Below, one piece after another: positions 44,735 through 53,305 of a DNA stretch of 64,000 nt. A program made the translations under genes and the position numbers. The stretch's first letter is position 1. Each line of letters opens with the position of its first letter. Source of the stretch: Chitinophagaceae bacterium (GTDB taxonomy: Bacteria; Bacteroidota; Bacteroidia; Chitinophagales; Chitinophagaceae); assembly GCA_947451935.1 (NCBI GenBank), contig CANGBH010000002.1, positions 1 to 64,000 on the forward strand, given 5' to 3'. The notes below the pieces were generated by a model. That model did not search any database. It was not told where the DNA came from and worked only from the letters and a program-made list of their open reading frames with translations.

Positions 44735-47092
44735 ATGAAAAAAATTAGTTTCCTCACATTAATTTTACTTATTGCACTTAGTACGAAAAGTCAAATTACC
44801 ATTAAGGTAATTGATAGCCTTAACATGGAACCCTTACATAGGGCAACCATCTCGCTAATCGATGGCAAAACAGATTTTACAAATAGCGATGGCAATTTAA
44901 CAATCCCTTTACGGAAGAATGAAATGGCCACACTCAAAATTAGCGCAATAGGATATACCACCAAGTTTATCACAACTGACACCTTATATAATTATGTTAT
45001 AAAACTTAATAGATCGAAAGTATTCATGCCCTCTATTGAAATAAATGCAGTTAGGGCTGGCAAGAATTATCCCTTCACACAATCGTTGATATCTAAAAAG
45101 GATATTAGTAGCAAAAACTTAGGTCAAGATATCCCAATTTTATTGAATCAAGTTCCAGGAGTTGTTGTCAACTCTGATGCAGGGAATGGAATTGGTTATA
45201 CGGGAATGAGAATAAGGGGGACAGATGCTACTCGTATAAACATTACGCTAAATGGAATACCATATAATGACGCTGAATCACAAGGAGTTTATTTCGTAAA
45301 CCTACCAGATCTGATTTCATCAACCAATAGTATTCAAGTGCAACGTGGTGTAGGAACAAGTAGTAATGGTACTGGTTCTTTTGGTGGCACAATTAATATA
45401 TTGACAAATGAAGTTCAACCGCTTCCCTATGCTACAATAAGCAAAAGTTATGGTTCATTCAATTCAAATAAAAATACCATCAAAGCGGGAACTGGATTAA
45501 TCAATGATCAGTATACATTCGATATAAGACTTTCGGCAATCAATAGTGATGGCTATATCGATCGTTCAAAAACTGATTTAAAATCATTCTATATATCTAC
45601 AGCTAGTATAAAAGAAAAATCTTCATTTAGGCTAAATATATTTTCAGGAAAAGAAAAAACATATCAAGCATGGTATGGCATTCCAGAAGATCAACTTACC
45701 AGCAAGAGAAGAGAAAATAGTGCAGGGACAGAGAAACCTGGTGCTCCTTATGATAATGAAACCGATAACTATACACAAACACATTATCAAGCATTTTATA
45801 ATAAAAAAATTAATTCGAAATGGAACTTCAACAACGCTTCATATCTCACCAAAGGTTATGGCTATTATGAACAGTATAAAGCAGATCAAGAATTTAGTAA
45901 CTATGGACTAGCAAACCCACAGATTAATGGAATTGAAATTCATGCAACAGATTTGATCAGACAATTATGGCTCTCAAATCAACTGATTGGAGATAATTTT
46001 TCAATGCAATTCAAAGACGAGGATAAAGAAATTATGATTGGAGGTGGGGTTAGTCACTATCATGGAAATCATTTTGGAAAGGTTATCTGGTCGAACATTG
46101 GAATTCCCAAGGAGTATACTTGGTATGATTTAACTGCAAATAAATATGAAAGTCATTTTTTCACAAAATGGCTACAAAAATTAGGAAGTAATACTAACCT
46201 ATTTGGAGATATCCAAGTACGAGATGTTCACTATAAAATCAATGGGTTTAGAGATAACCCAAGTTTGTTTATAAATAAGTCATGGACTTTCATCAACCCC
46301 AAAATGGGGCTATCAAAGAAACTAGGTAAATACAATTTATACCTATCCTATGCCATGGCAAACAAAGAGCCAAATAGAGATGATTTTGAATCAGGAATAA
46401 CACAACAACCAAAAGTTGAAAAATTAGGCGATTATGAGATGGGCATAGAAAGAGTTGCTGGAGTTAATAAATTTTCAGCAACTGCCTACTACATGGATTA
46501 TACAGATCAACTTATTCTGACAGGAAAAATAAATGATGTAGGGGCATACACAAGATCAAATGTTTCTAAGAGCTTTAGAGCTGGAATTGAATTAGAGGGA
46601 AACTTAACTATTTTAAAATGGTTAAGAATAGATAATAATTTATCTCTGAGTAAAAACAAAATTAAAAATTATACAGAGTATTATGATGATTATGATGCTG
46701 GTGGACAAAAATCAAATTTTTACAAAAAACCCGATATCTCTTTTTCCCCTTCAATAATAGGCAATTCAATAATAAAGCTAGATATAACCAAATCACTTCA
46801 TTTGAATCTTACATCCAAATATGTTTCTAGGCAATACCTTGATAACACAAGCAGAAAGGACAGAAGCCTAAATCCATATTTCATACAAGATCTACAGATA
46901 AATCACCAACTAATCGTTAGGAATACCAAGTCTATTGACCTCTCCATGCAAGTAAATAATATTTGGAATAAACTATATGAACCCAATGGCTACACATATA
47001 GCTACTTGTATGAAGGGGAAATAAGTAAGAATAATTATTATTTCCCAATGGCAGGGACTAATATAATGGCTGGTATCACTATAAATTTCTAA
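44735..47092 (+). CDS. TonB-dependent outer-membrane receptor, predicted thiamine importer
   Basis: 785 aa. Signal peptide (residues 1-19), then a CarboxypepD-regulatory-like domain (about 20-95), a plug domain (PILLNQVPGVVVNSDAG, MRIRGTD, ITLNGIPYND and GTINILT) and a 22-strand barrel ending in ITINF. Transports its ligand through the outer membrane with TonB energy. The upstream TPP riboswitch predicts thiamine or a thiamine precursor as substrate. The usual Bacteroidota partners pnuT and a thiamine kinase are not adjacent. Confidence 0.94.
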   Translation: MKKISFLTLILLIALSTKSQITIKVIDSLNMEPLHRATISLIDGKTDFTNSDGNLTIPLRKNEMATLKISAIGYTTKFITTDTLYNYVIKLNRSKVFMPSIEINAVRAGKNYPFTQSLISKKDISSKNLGQDIPILLNQVPGVVVNSDAGNGIGYTGMRIRGTDATRINITLNGIPYNDAESQGVYFVNLPDLISSTNSIQVQRGVGTSSNGTGSFGGTINILTNEVQPLPYATISKSYGSFNSNKNTIKAGTGLINDQYTFDIRLSAINSDGYIDRSKTDLKSFYISTASIKEKSSFRLNIFSGKEKTYQAWYGIPEDQLTSKRRENSAGTEKPGAPYDNETDNYTQTHYQAFYNKKINSKWNFNNASYLTKGYGYYEQYKADQEFSNYGLANPQINGIEIHATDLIRQLWLSNQLIGDNFSMQFKDEDKEIMIGGGVSHYHGNHFGKVIWSNIGIPKEYTWYDLTANKYESHFFTKWLQKLGSNTNLFGDIQVRDVHYKINGFRDNPSLFINKSWTFINPKMGLSKKLGKYNLYLSYAMANKEPNRDDFESGITQQPKVEKLGDYEMGIERVAGVNKFSATAYYMDYTDQLILTGKINDVGAYTRSNVSKSFRAGIELEGNLTILKWLRIDNNLSLSKNKIKNYTEYYDDYDAGGQKSNFYKKPDISFSPSIIGNSIIKLDITKSLHLNLTSKYVSRQYLDNTSRKDRSLNPYFIQDLQINHQLIVRNTKSIDLSMQVNNIWNKLYEPNGYTYSYLYEGEISKNNYYFPMAGTNIMAGITINF

Positions 47093-47184
47093 AGAAAGGA
47101 ATAACACAAACGTGGTTACTAGATGATTAGAATCATTTTTGTCTTAATGGATTAATTATAAGTTGCATGTTCAAATAGATAATC

Positions 47185-47838
47185 ATGAAACTATATAGGA
47201 TAATCTTCTTTCAGAGTCTTCTTCTCCTTTTACTATTAACTAGCTGCAGTCCATCACATAAAGTAACATTTTCATGGAAAAATGAAAATTTCAAGATTGA
47301 AAAACCATATACGAAAATATTCTTAGCCGCACTTGTTACAAACCCACATGTTAGAACTCATCTAGAAGAAGAAATGAGCAAAGTTGCCATTGAAAAAGGC
47401 TTCGCGGTAGAAAGAAGTTGGGATTATTTTCCTCCCACTTTTAGCAAGGGAAAACCACTTGACAAAGAGATGATGATTGAAAAAATAAAAGAATTAAAAT
47501 GTGACCTTATTTTTACCCTTACCTTAATTGACAAACAAAGTGAAACTCGATATATCCCAGGAATGTCTGATTTTTACGGACCTTACCCCGGTTATGGCTT
47601 GCATTTTAGAGGATTTTATTCTTATTGGTACCCTTATCTATATGACCCTGGATATTATGTTACCGATAAGACTTATTTCATGGAAGGGAACCTATTTGAT
47701 GGAGCTACTGAGACTATGATTTGGTCAGTTCAGACCGAAACACTAAACCCATCATCGATAGAGAAATTCAGTAAAGATATTGTCAATCTAATGCTTGAAA
47801 AATCAATGCAAGATTTGTCCTTTAAAGTTCAAAAATAA
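47185..47838 (+). CDS. Lipoprotein, DUF4136-like, with aromatic-rich segment
   Basis: 217 aa. Lipobox LLTSC with Cys near residue 21. The mature protein has the layout of DUF4136-type lipoproteins: an early strand (KIFLAALVTN), a helix (VRTHLEEEMSKVAIEKGF), a strand containing CDLIFTLTLID, and a final helix. Residues ~128-166 are packed with Tyr, Pro, Gly, Phe and Trp (for example FYGPYPGYGLHFRGFYSYW). The function is unknown. It is 92 bases after the TonB receptor; I see no -7 element in between, so co-regulation by TPP is possible but unproven. Confidence 0.75.
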   Translation: MKLYRIIFFQSLLLLLLLTSCSPSHKVTFSWKNENFKIEKPYTKIFLAALVTNPHVRTHLEEEMSKVAIEKGFAVERSWDYFPPTFSKGKPLDKEMMIEKIKELKCDLIFTLTLIDKQSETRYIPGMSDFYGPYPGYGLHFRGFYSYWYPYLYDPGYYVTDKTYFMEGNLFDGATETMIWSVQTETLNPSSIEKFSKDIVNLMLEKSMQDLSFKVQK

Positions 47839-47839
47839 A

Positions 47840-47879
47840 ATGCTGCTAATAAGTGAATAGTTTCTACTCATTGCAGCAT
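47840..47879. terminator. Possible terminator between lipoprotein and rhodanese gene
   Basis: ATGCTGC (47840-47846) pairs with GCAGCAT (47873-47879) around a 26-base loop, followed by six A on the plus strand and a T-rich stretch on the minus strand. The long loop makes it weaker than the other hairpins. Confidence 0.4.
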
Positions 47880-47910
47880 AAAAAATGATACTGAAGCATT
47901 CTGGTATAAT

Positions 47911-48219
47911 TTACTGTGGAAAATTTTCCCTCCAAGAAAGCATACCACCCGTAACATTAACCACATTAGTGAATCCTAAACTTTCTAAAATCATTGCAGC
48001 TTGACCACTCCTATTTCCACTTCTGCAATAACAAATCACTTCTTGTTCTTTTAGTCCTTCTATTGATTCAATTTCACTGATTCTAATCTCACCCAATGGC
48101 AATAAGATACCTCCAATATTAAACTCTTCGTGTTCATTAGGTTCTCTTACATCAACGAGGTTTAGTTTTTCACCTGATTGAATACGATGTTGAAGTTCTT
48201 GCACGTCTATAATTTTCAT
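47911..48219 (-). CDS. Rhodanese-like domain protein
   Basis: 102 aa, single rhodanese domain. The active-site loop is CYCRSGNRSGQAA, with the catalytic Cys as the middle one of CYCRSG. It is preceded by LVDVREPNEHEEFNIGG and followed by NVTGGMLSWRENFP, both standard. Sulfur transferase of unknown acceptor, cytoplasmic (no signal peptide). It follows the PASTA gene by 17 bases on the same strand. Confidence 0.93.
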   Translation of the reverse strand: MKIIDVQELQHRIQSGEKLNLVDVREPNEHEEFNIGGILLPLGEIRISEIESIEGLKEQEVICYCRSGNRSGQAAMILESLGFTNVVNVTGGMLSWRENFPQ

Positions 48220-48236
48220 GGTACAAATTTAAATAA

Positions 48237-49052
48237 TTATTTTGGAGTAAAAGATGAAGTGCTGTCTGCTTTAGACTTAGGTTTTTCTATGCTTAATCGA
48301 ATATCCATTAATTGACCTGTATGTATTTTGTTAGGCAGCATTTGACCGTCAAATGGCATTGGATTTTGCCAGTATATATATCCCATAGTTGTATCTACTA
48401 GGTCTTCATCCAGAATAACCACGCCTGTACTAATACCATTTATATCAAGTACCAATTTAGCTTCAGAATAAGTAAGCCCATATAAATCAGGTACAGGAAA
48501 CTCTTCTCCTCCAATACCGGCACCAATTACCAAATCAATTATAGTACCCATTCTGACAGGTGACCCAGGCTTTATCGTTGATCCAGCGACCTGTTGATCT
48601 TTAACGGCATTTTTAACCAGATCTGGTACAATAATGGTATCTCCCAATTTCAGGCCTAATGACTTTAGTTCCATCATAGCATTTCGAAAAGTCATTCCAA
48701 TTAAATTCGGCATACCCACAGATGGTGGAACGGCACAATTAATTGTCAAGTATATAACCCTATTGACTTTAACGGTGGCCTCAGGCTCAGGAAATTGTTT
48801 TATGATGATATTGGGTGGAAGTGTATCTACATATATTGAATCTTGAATCACGACTTCAAATCCATTCTTTTCTAAATCAGACTGTATGATTTTATAGTCT
48901 CTTCCTTTAACTTCTGGAACAGTTAAGTATTCTCCATGATTGGTTATCACATTTAATGTTAATAGAAAGATCGCAACCAAGAATAAAGAGGCTAATATTG
49001 CTGCAAGAATATTTTGCCACAGGGGCCTCTTTGTTATGAAGGAGAATGCCAT
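48237..49052 (-). CDS. Membrane-anchored PASTA-domain protein
   Basis: 271 aa. One N-terminal transmembrane helix (residues ~13-33), then three PASTA repeats outside the membrane: YLTVPEVKGRDYKIIQSDLE, SVGMPNLIGMTFRNAMMELK and EFPVPDLYGLTYSEAKLVLD. PASTA domains bind muropeptides or beta-lactam-like ligands. No kinase or transpeptidase domain is fused, the usual form in Bacteroidota. The gene is 2 bases after ddl, which fits a cell-wall role. The C-terminal ~20 residues are Ser/Lys-rich. Confidence 0.92.
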   Translation of the reverse strand: MAFSFITKRPLWQNILAAILASLFLVAIFLLTLNVITNHGEYLTVPEVKGRDYKIIQSDLEKNGFEVVIQDSIYVDTLPPNIIIKQFPEPEATVKVNRVIYLTINCAVPPSVGMPNLIGMTFRNAMMELKSLGLKLGDTIIVPDLVKNAVKDQQVAGSTIKPGSPVRMGTIIDLVIGAGIGGEEFPVPDLYGLTYSEAKLVLDINGISTGVVILDEDLVDTTMGYIYWQNPMPFDGQMLPNKIHTGQLMDIRLSIEKPKSKADSTSSFTPK

Positions 49053-49054
49053 AG

Positions 49055-50053
49055 CTATTTTTTATTTTTTGCTGATAATGCCCCTTCGATAAGCGTTGTG
49101 TAAAACGATTTAAGATCTAATCCCATTGCTGCTACTTGTTGAGGTACAAGACTTGCTGCACTTTGTCCTGGCACAGTATTAATTTCAAGTAAATAAGGTT
49201 TGCGATCCAATTCATTAAAAATAAAATCCATCCGAACTACTCCACGACAATTAAATAAAGAATAAATTCCAGTTGCTGCAGTTCGAACAGCGATAGCTGT
49301 CTCCTGACTACATTCGGCAGGTGTAACTTCAAGAGATTTACCTTCATATTTTGCCTCAAAATCAAAAAACTCATTTTCGGTAATAATCTCGGTAAATGGC
49401 AGTGTAATAATTTTTCCCTTTGATTCAAAAACACCGATGGTAAATTCCCTTCCTCTGATAAATTCTTCTACCAGTACCTGATCATCCTCGTGAAATGCTT
49501 TCTCGATAGCAACAGGGAGATCATTAATAGTGTTTACTTTACTAATACCAATACTAGATCCCCCATTATTTGGCTTGACAAATAATGGAAATGAAAGCGC
49601 GCTAACGAAAGACAGATCGCTATTATAATTGCTTTTAAAAAGGAGTATAGATTTAGCTACGTTAAACCCAGAAGATCCTGCAATTGCACAAGTGTAGCGT
49701 TTGTTGAATGTAATGGCTGAAGTGGATGCATCGCATGATGTGTAAGGCAAATTCATGAGATCGAAATATCCTTGTAGTTTTCCATCTTCGCCTGGCGTTC
49801 CGTGAATTCCGATGAGAACCGCATCGAAGATGATTTTTTTGCCATGTATAGTTAAGGAAAAATCATTTTTATCCACTTCTATTTCAGCATTGTCAGCACT
49901 TACGTGGAACCATTTTTGAGGTGTAATATCTATTCTGTAGGCATCAAACAGGTCAAGGTCGATGTTATTCTCTATGGTAACTGCACTTTTATATGAAATA
50001 ACAGCCTCTGATGAGTACCCTCCTGTTACAAATGCAATTTTAGGCTTAGCCAT
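49055..50053 (-). CDS. ddl: D-alanine--D-alanine ligase
   Basis: 332 aa. Makes the D-Ala-D-Ala dipeptide of peptidoglycan. ATP-grasp fold: N-terminal KIAFVTGGYSSEAVIS, the HGTPGEDGKLQGYFDLMNLPYT block, the ATP-binding loop KPNNGGSSIGISKV, and the C-terminal RMDFIFNE/YLLEINTVPGQS metal-binding segment. The glycine-rich mobile loop contains GGSS as normal. First gene of a leftward unit with the PASTA and rhodanese genes. Confidence 0.96.
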   Translation of the reverse strand: MAKPKIAFVTGGYSSEAVISYKSAVTIENNIDLDLFDAYRIDITPQKWFHVSADNAEIEVDKNDFSLTIHGKKIIFDAVLIGIHGTPGEDGKLQGYFDLMNLPYTSCDASTSAITFNKRYTCAIAGSSGFNVAKSILLFKSNYNSDLSFVSALSFPLFVKPNNGGSSIGISKVNTINDLPVAIEKAFHEDDQVLVEEFIRGREFTIGVFESKGKIITLPFTEIITENEFFDFEAKYEGKSLEVTPAECSQETAIAVRTAATGIYSLFNCRGVVRMDFIFNELDRKPYLLEINTVPGQSAASLVPQQVAAMGLDLKSFYTTLIEGALSAKNKK

Positions 50054-50100
50054 TCAACATTGTTTTGACAAAGAAAAGAAAATAAGCGTAAATGAAAGTA

Positions 50101-50136
50101 TAAAAAAAGGTGAAGGAATATTAATACCCTTCACCT
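50101..50136 (-). terminator. Intrinsic terminator after the ferredoxin gene
   Basis: AGGTGAAGG (50108-50116) pairs with CCTTCACCT (50128-50136). On the minus strand the stem is followed by a run of seven T (50102-50108 complement). It ends the leftward ferredoxin transcript. Confidence 0.85.
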
Positions 50137-50157
50137 CGAAATAGGATAGTATAGAGA

Positions 50158-50505
50158 TTAAAGATGCAATTTTTCTTTTTTAGACATCAATTGCTCAACG
50201 GTTTCAACATACAATTCATCTGGAACGCAGCAATCAACTGGACAAACAGCTGCACATTGAGGTTCTTCATGAAAACCCTGACACTCAGTACATTTATTTG
50301 GAGTGATGTAATAAGTATCATTTGAAACTGGTGCATTCTTATGATTTGCGTCTAATGAAGACCCGTCCAAAAGGGTAAAAGCCCCTTTTACACTAGTTCC
50401 ATCAGCGATTGCCCACTCTACTCCGCCTTCATAAATAGCGTTGTTAGGACACTCGGGTTCACAAGCCCCACAGTTAATACATTCATCAGTAATTTTGATC
50501 GCCAT
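50158..50505 (-). CDS. 2[4Fe-4S] dicluster ferredoxin
   Basis: 115 aa. Two cluster-binding motifs: [17 protein letters not shown] (residues ~9-25) and [22 protein letters not shown]. The eight-residue insertion between the second and third Cys of the second cluster is the Alvin/Azotobacter-type feature, and a ~30-residue spacer lies between the motifs. Cytoplasmic electron carrier; the redox partner is unknown. It is divergent from the acyl-CoA reductase gene, which hints at a shared pathway. Confidence 0.94.
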   Translation of the reverse strand: MAIKITDECINCGACEPECPNNAIYEGGVEWAIADGTSVKGAFTLLDGSSLDANHKNAPVSNDTYYITPNKCTECQGFHEEPQCAAVCPVDCCVPDELYVETVEQLMSKKEKLHL

Positions 50506-50538
50506 AATAATTCAATTTTTTTGGGTTGAAATTGGATC

Positions 50539-50546
50539 TATTTTTG
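50539..50546 (+). promoter_or_regulatory. Predicted -7 element of the acyl-CoA reductase gene
   Basis: TATTTTTG is an exact TANNTTTG match, 49 bases before the ATG. The nearest upstream TTG (50521-50523) is 15 bases away, slightly short. Confidence 0.45.
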
Positions 50547-50595
50547 CGTTTAGATCTATCTCATAAAGATACTTTATTGAATTGAAAAATTAAAA

Positions 50596-51591
50596 ATGAA
50601 TTTAGAAACCCGAATTTCTGCATTAGCCCATATTGGGAGGTATTTACTAGAAAATAGTGATGCGTTGACAAGTGTAAGTCAGCGAGCGTATGAACACAAT
50701 AGGTGGTTCATCCCTGAATACATAAAAAAGGCTGGAGACATCATTGCGACGTCAATGCTAAAGGAGCAGATCCTTGAGGATTTTGCTCAACAATACCAAA
50801 CGCCACAAATACAGGATAATCCGAAAATCGTTGGATTAATAATGGCAGGGAACATCCCCTATGTTGGATTTCATGATCTGGTCTGTACATTTCTTTTTGG
50901 CCATTTATTAAAAATAAAACTATCGTCGAAAGACCCTTACCTAATAAAACATTTGGTAGAAATGGCGTCTATTGATTACCCTGAGATAAATACCTATTTC
51001 CAGTTTGAGGAAATGCTTAAAGGTTGTGATGCATATGTAGCTACTGGATCAGACAATAGTGCACGCTACTTTGAATACTATTTCAAAAAATACCCTCACA
51101 TAATAAGAAAAAACAAAACTTCAATCGCCATTTTGGATGGAAATGAAACCCCCGATGAGCTAAGCCTACTAGCAGATGACATTCAATTGTATTTTGGTTT
51201 AGGATGTAGAAATGTAACACAGGTATTTGTTCCAGAAGGATACGATTTTGTTCCACTTCTCAATGCATTAAGAAAATATGACCACTACCGAGATCATGCT
51301 AAATACATGAATAATTTTGATTATCAGTTAACCATTGCTATTATGAATAACCAATATTACATGAGCAATGATTCAATTGTTTTGATTCAGGATGCAAGTC
51401 CATTTTCCCCTATTGGACAACTACATTATCAATTTTATAGCTCAAAAAACCAAGTGATTGACAATTTGGTAGAAGACAAAATACAATGTACTGTAGGCAG
51501 AACATTTACCCCTTGGGGTGAATCACAAATGCCCAGTATCAGAGACTATGCCGATGGCATAGATACTATGTCATTTTTTCAGCATCTTTAA
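50596..51591 (+). CDS. Acyl-CoA reductase, LuxC-like
   Basis: 331 aa. LuxC-family aldehyde-dehydrogenase-like protein, expected to reduce an acyl-CoA or acyl-enzyme to the aldehyde with NADPH. Recognisable parts: PKIVGLIMAGNIPYVGFHDL at the substrate/NADP region and the probable catalytic Cys in YFGLGCRNVTQVFVPEGYD. It is shorter than LuxC (about 480 aa) but typical of the Bacteroidota relatives. These often sit beside a dicluster ferredoxin, as here. The physiological substrate is unknown. Confidence 0.85.
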   Translation: MNLETRISALAHIGRYLLENSDALTSVSQRAYEHNRWFIPEYIKKAGDIIATSMLKEQILEDFAQQYQTPQIQDNPKIVGLIMAGNIPYVGFHDLVCTFLFGHLLKIKLSSKDPYLIKHLVEMASIDYPEINTYFQFEEMLKGCDAYVATGSDNSARYFEYYFKKYPHIIRKNKTSIAILDGNETPDELSLLADDIQLYFGLGCRNVTQVFVPEGYDFVPLLNALRKYDHYRDHAKYMNNFDYQLTIAIMNNQYYMSNDSIVLIQDASPFSPIGQLHYQFYSSKNQVIDNLVEDKIQCTVGRTFTPWGESQMPSIRDYADGIDTMSFFQHL

Positions 51592-51622
51592 GAAAAACCT
51601 TTATTTTCTTTACCTTGAAAAT

Positions 51623-51656
51623 CAACCTATCGCATAAGGAATTGTTAAATAGGTTG
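51623..51656. repeat. Inverted repeat upstream of the DegP-like gene
   Basis: CAACCTAT (51623-51630) and ATAGGTTG (51649-51656), a perfect 8-base inverted repeat with an 18-base spacer, lies in the 151-base gap between the acyl-CoA reductase and protease genes. No T-tract follows. It could be a weak stop or an operator. Confidence 0.4.
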
Positions 51657-51742
51657 GCAGGTAATATGAAATTCAGACATGTTTAGTTATTTGCACCTGT
51701 CTTAGGCATAAAAATTGTATACATCTATAAAAAATAAATATC

Positions 51743-53251
51743 ATGAACCTAAAGCAAACATTATCGGTTGTTCTAATTAGCACAGTAACCACGACAGTGG
51801 CTATGTTTGGTTATGATTCATTTATCAGAAAACCAAACCGAATTCAAGAAAACATGGGTAAACTACCTGCCAGTTATGCAGGGTTTTTCGACAGCAACAA
51901 CAACATTCCCGGTCAGCCTGTTGACTTTCAACCGGCCTCTCAGGCTTCAGTTCCTGCAGTAGTACATATTACTACAGTAATTGGGAACAGTCAGGCCAGC
52001 AACAATTTGCCAAAAACTAAAAAGAACCCATTTGGGGATATGTTTGGAGAGGATTTTTTTGATGACTTTTTTAATGGCCCACAGATGAGATCCATGCCTC
52101 AACGAGCAAGTGGCTCGGGCGTGATTATTAGCGAAGATGGATATATAGTTACCAACAACCATGTAATTGATGAAGCTACAGAAGTCATGGTAACCTTAAA
52201 TAACAAAAAACAATATAAGGCTAAAGTTATAGGGGCTGATCCGAGTAGTGATTTGGCTCTAATAAAAGTAGATGCTAAAGCCCTTCCCTTTCTCCTATAT
52301 GGCAACTCTGATAATGTAAAATTAGGACAGTGGGTATTAGCGGTAGGATATCCGTTAAATCTAGAGACAACCGTAACCGCAGGTATTATCAGTGCAAAAG
52401 CAAGGTCTTTGGGATTAAATTCAAGAAAAAGCAATAGCCCAATTGAGTCATTTATTCAAACGGATGCAGCAGTCAACCAAGGAAATTCGGGCGGAGCATT
52501 AGTCAATACAAATGGCGAGCTTGTTGGTATTGTTTCAGCTATTGCATCCCCTACTGGCGCTTACGCTGGATATTCTTATGCTATACCCGTTAATATTGTA
52601 AAGAAAATAATAAATGACTTATTACAGTATGGTACTGTGCAGCGTGCTTATTTAGGTATTTCTTATTTACCAGACAATGCACCTGATGAAGAAAAAACGA
52701 AATTAGGCTTCAAAGAAGGTCAGGGTGTACTTGTACGTGAAGTAACCAAAGATGGCGCCATGGCTAATTCTGGAATTCAAGCTGGAGATTACATTGCAAA
52801 AATCAATGGTACAAAGGTTAATACAGGAAGTGAAATGGTTGAACAGATAGCTGGATATAAACCTGGCGATAAGATTACGGTTAATTATATTAGAAACGGA
52901 AAGGAACTCACTACAAGCGTTACCTTAAAAAACAAGACGGGCAGCTATGAGATTGTTAAAAACAGTGTAAGCGATAAGCTTGGTGCTGAACTTCAAAACC
53001 TAGATAAGAAAAAAGCAACTGAGCTGCGGGTTAAAGGAGGCGTTGTTGTGACAAAAATCAATTCTGGAATCATTGATGATCAAACACGTATGCGTGATGG
53101 CTTTGTGATTTTAAAAGCGAACGGAACAGAAATAAACTCCATAGATGAGCTGAATGCCATACTCGGAAAATCTCCAAAACAAATTACACTTGAAGGATTC
53201 TATCCAGGATATGATGGAGTGTATCAATACCCAATTGAAATAGGAGAATAA
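51743..53251 (+). CDS. Periplasmic serine protease, DegP/HtrA family
   Basis: 502 aa. N-terminal signal/anchor (residues ~5-24), then a trypsin-like domain with the triad His (TNNHVIDE), Asp (SSDLALIKV) and Ser (NQGNSGGALVN). Two PDZ domains follow: the first starts near AYLGISYLPDN with GVLVREVTKDGAMANSGIQAGDYI, the second ends with GFVILKANGTEINSIDEL. Degrades or refolds misfolded envelope proteins. Probably transcribed alone; the closing hairpin is strong. Confidence 0.94.
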   Translation: MNLKQTLSVVLISTVTTTVAMFGYDSFIRKPNRIQENMGKLPASYAGFFDSNNNIPGQPVDFQPASQASVPAVVHITTVIGNSQASNNLPKTKKNPFGDMFGEDFFDDFFNGPQMRSMPQRASGSGVIISEDGYIVTNNHVIDEATEVMVTLNNKKQYKAKVIGADPSSDLALIKVDAKALPFLLYGNSDNVKLGQWVLAVGYPLNLETTVTAGIISAKARSLGLNSRKSNSPIESFIQTDAAVNQGNSGGALVNTNGELVGIVSAIASPTGAYAGYSYAIPVNIVKKIINDLLQYGTVQRAYLGISYLPDNAPDEEKTKLGFKEGQGVLVREVTKDGAMANSGIQAGDYIAKINGTKVNTGSEMVEQIAGYKPGDKITVNYIRNGKELTTSVTLKNKTGSYEIVKNSVSDKLGAELQNLDKKKATELRVKGGVVVTKINSGIIDDQTRMRDGFVILKANGTEINSIDELNAILGKSPKQITLEGFYPGYDGVYQYPIEIGE

Positions 53252-53261
53252 AATAAATCAA

Positions 53262-53305
53262 ATCAATAAAAAAAGCGAATCAATTGGTTCGCTTTTTTTA
53301 TTGAT
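53262..53305. terminator. Bidirectional terminator between DegP-like and GH13 genes
   Basis: Perfect 18-bp stem (53262-53279 with 53288-53305), with GCGAA/TTCGC at the top and A7/T7 below, around the loop TCAATTGG. It overlaps the stop codon of the GH13 gene. Confidence 0.94.
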
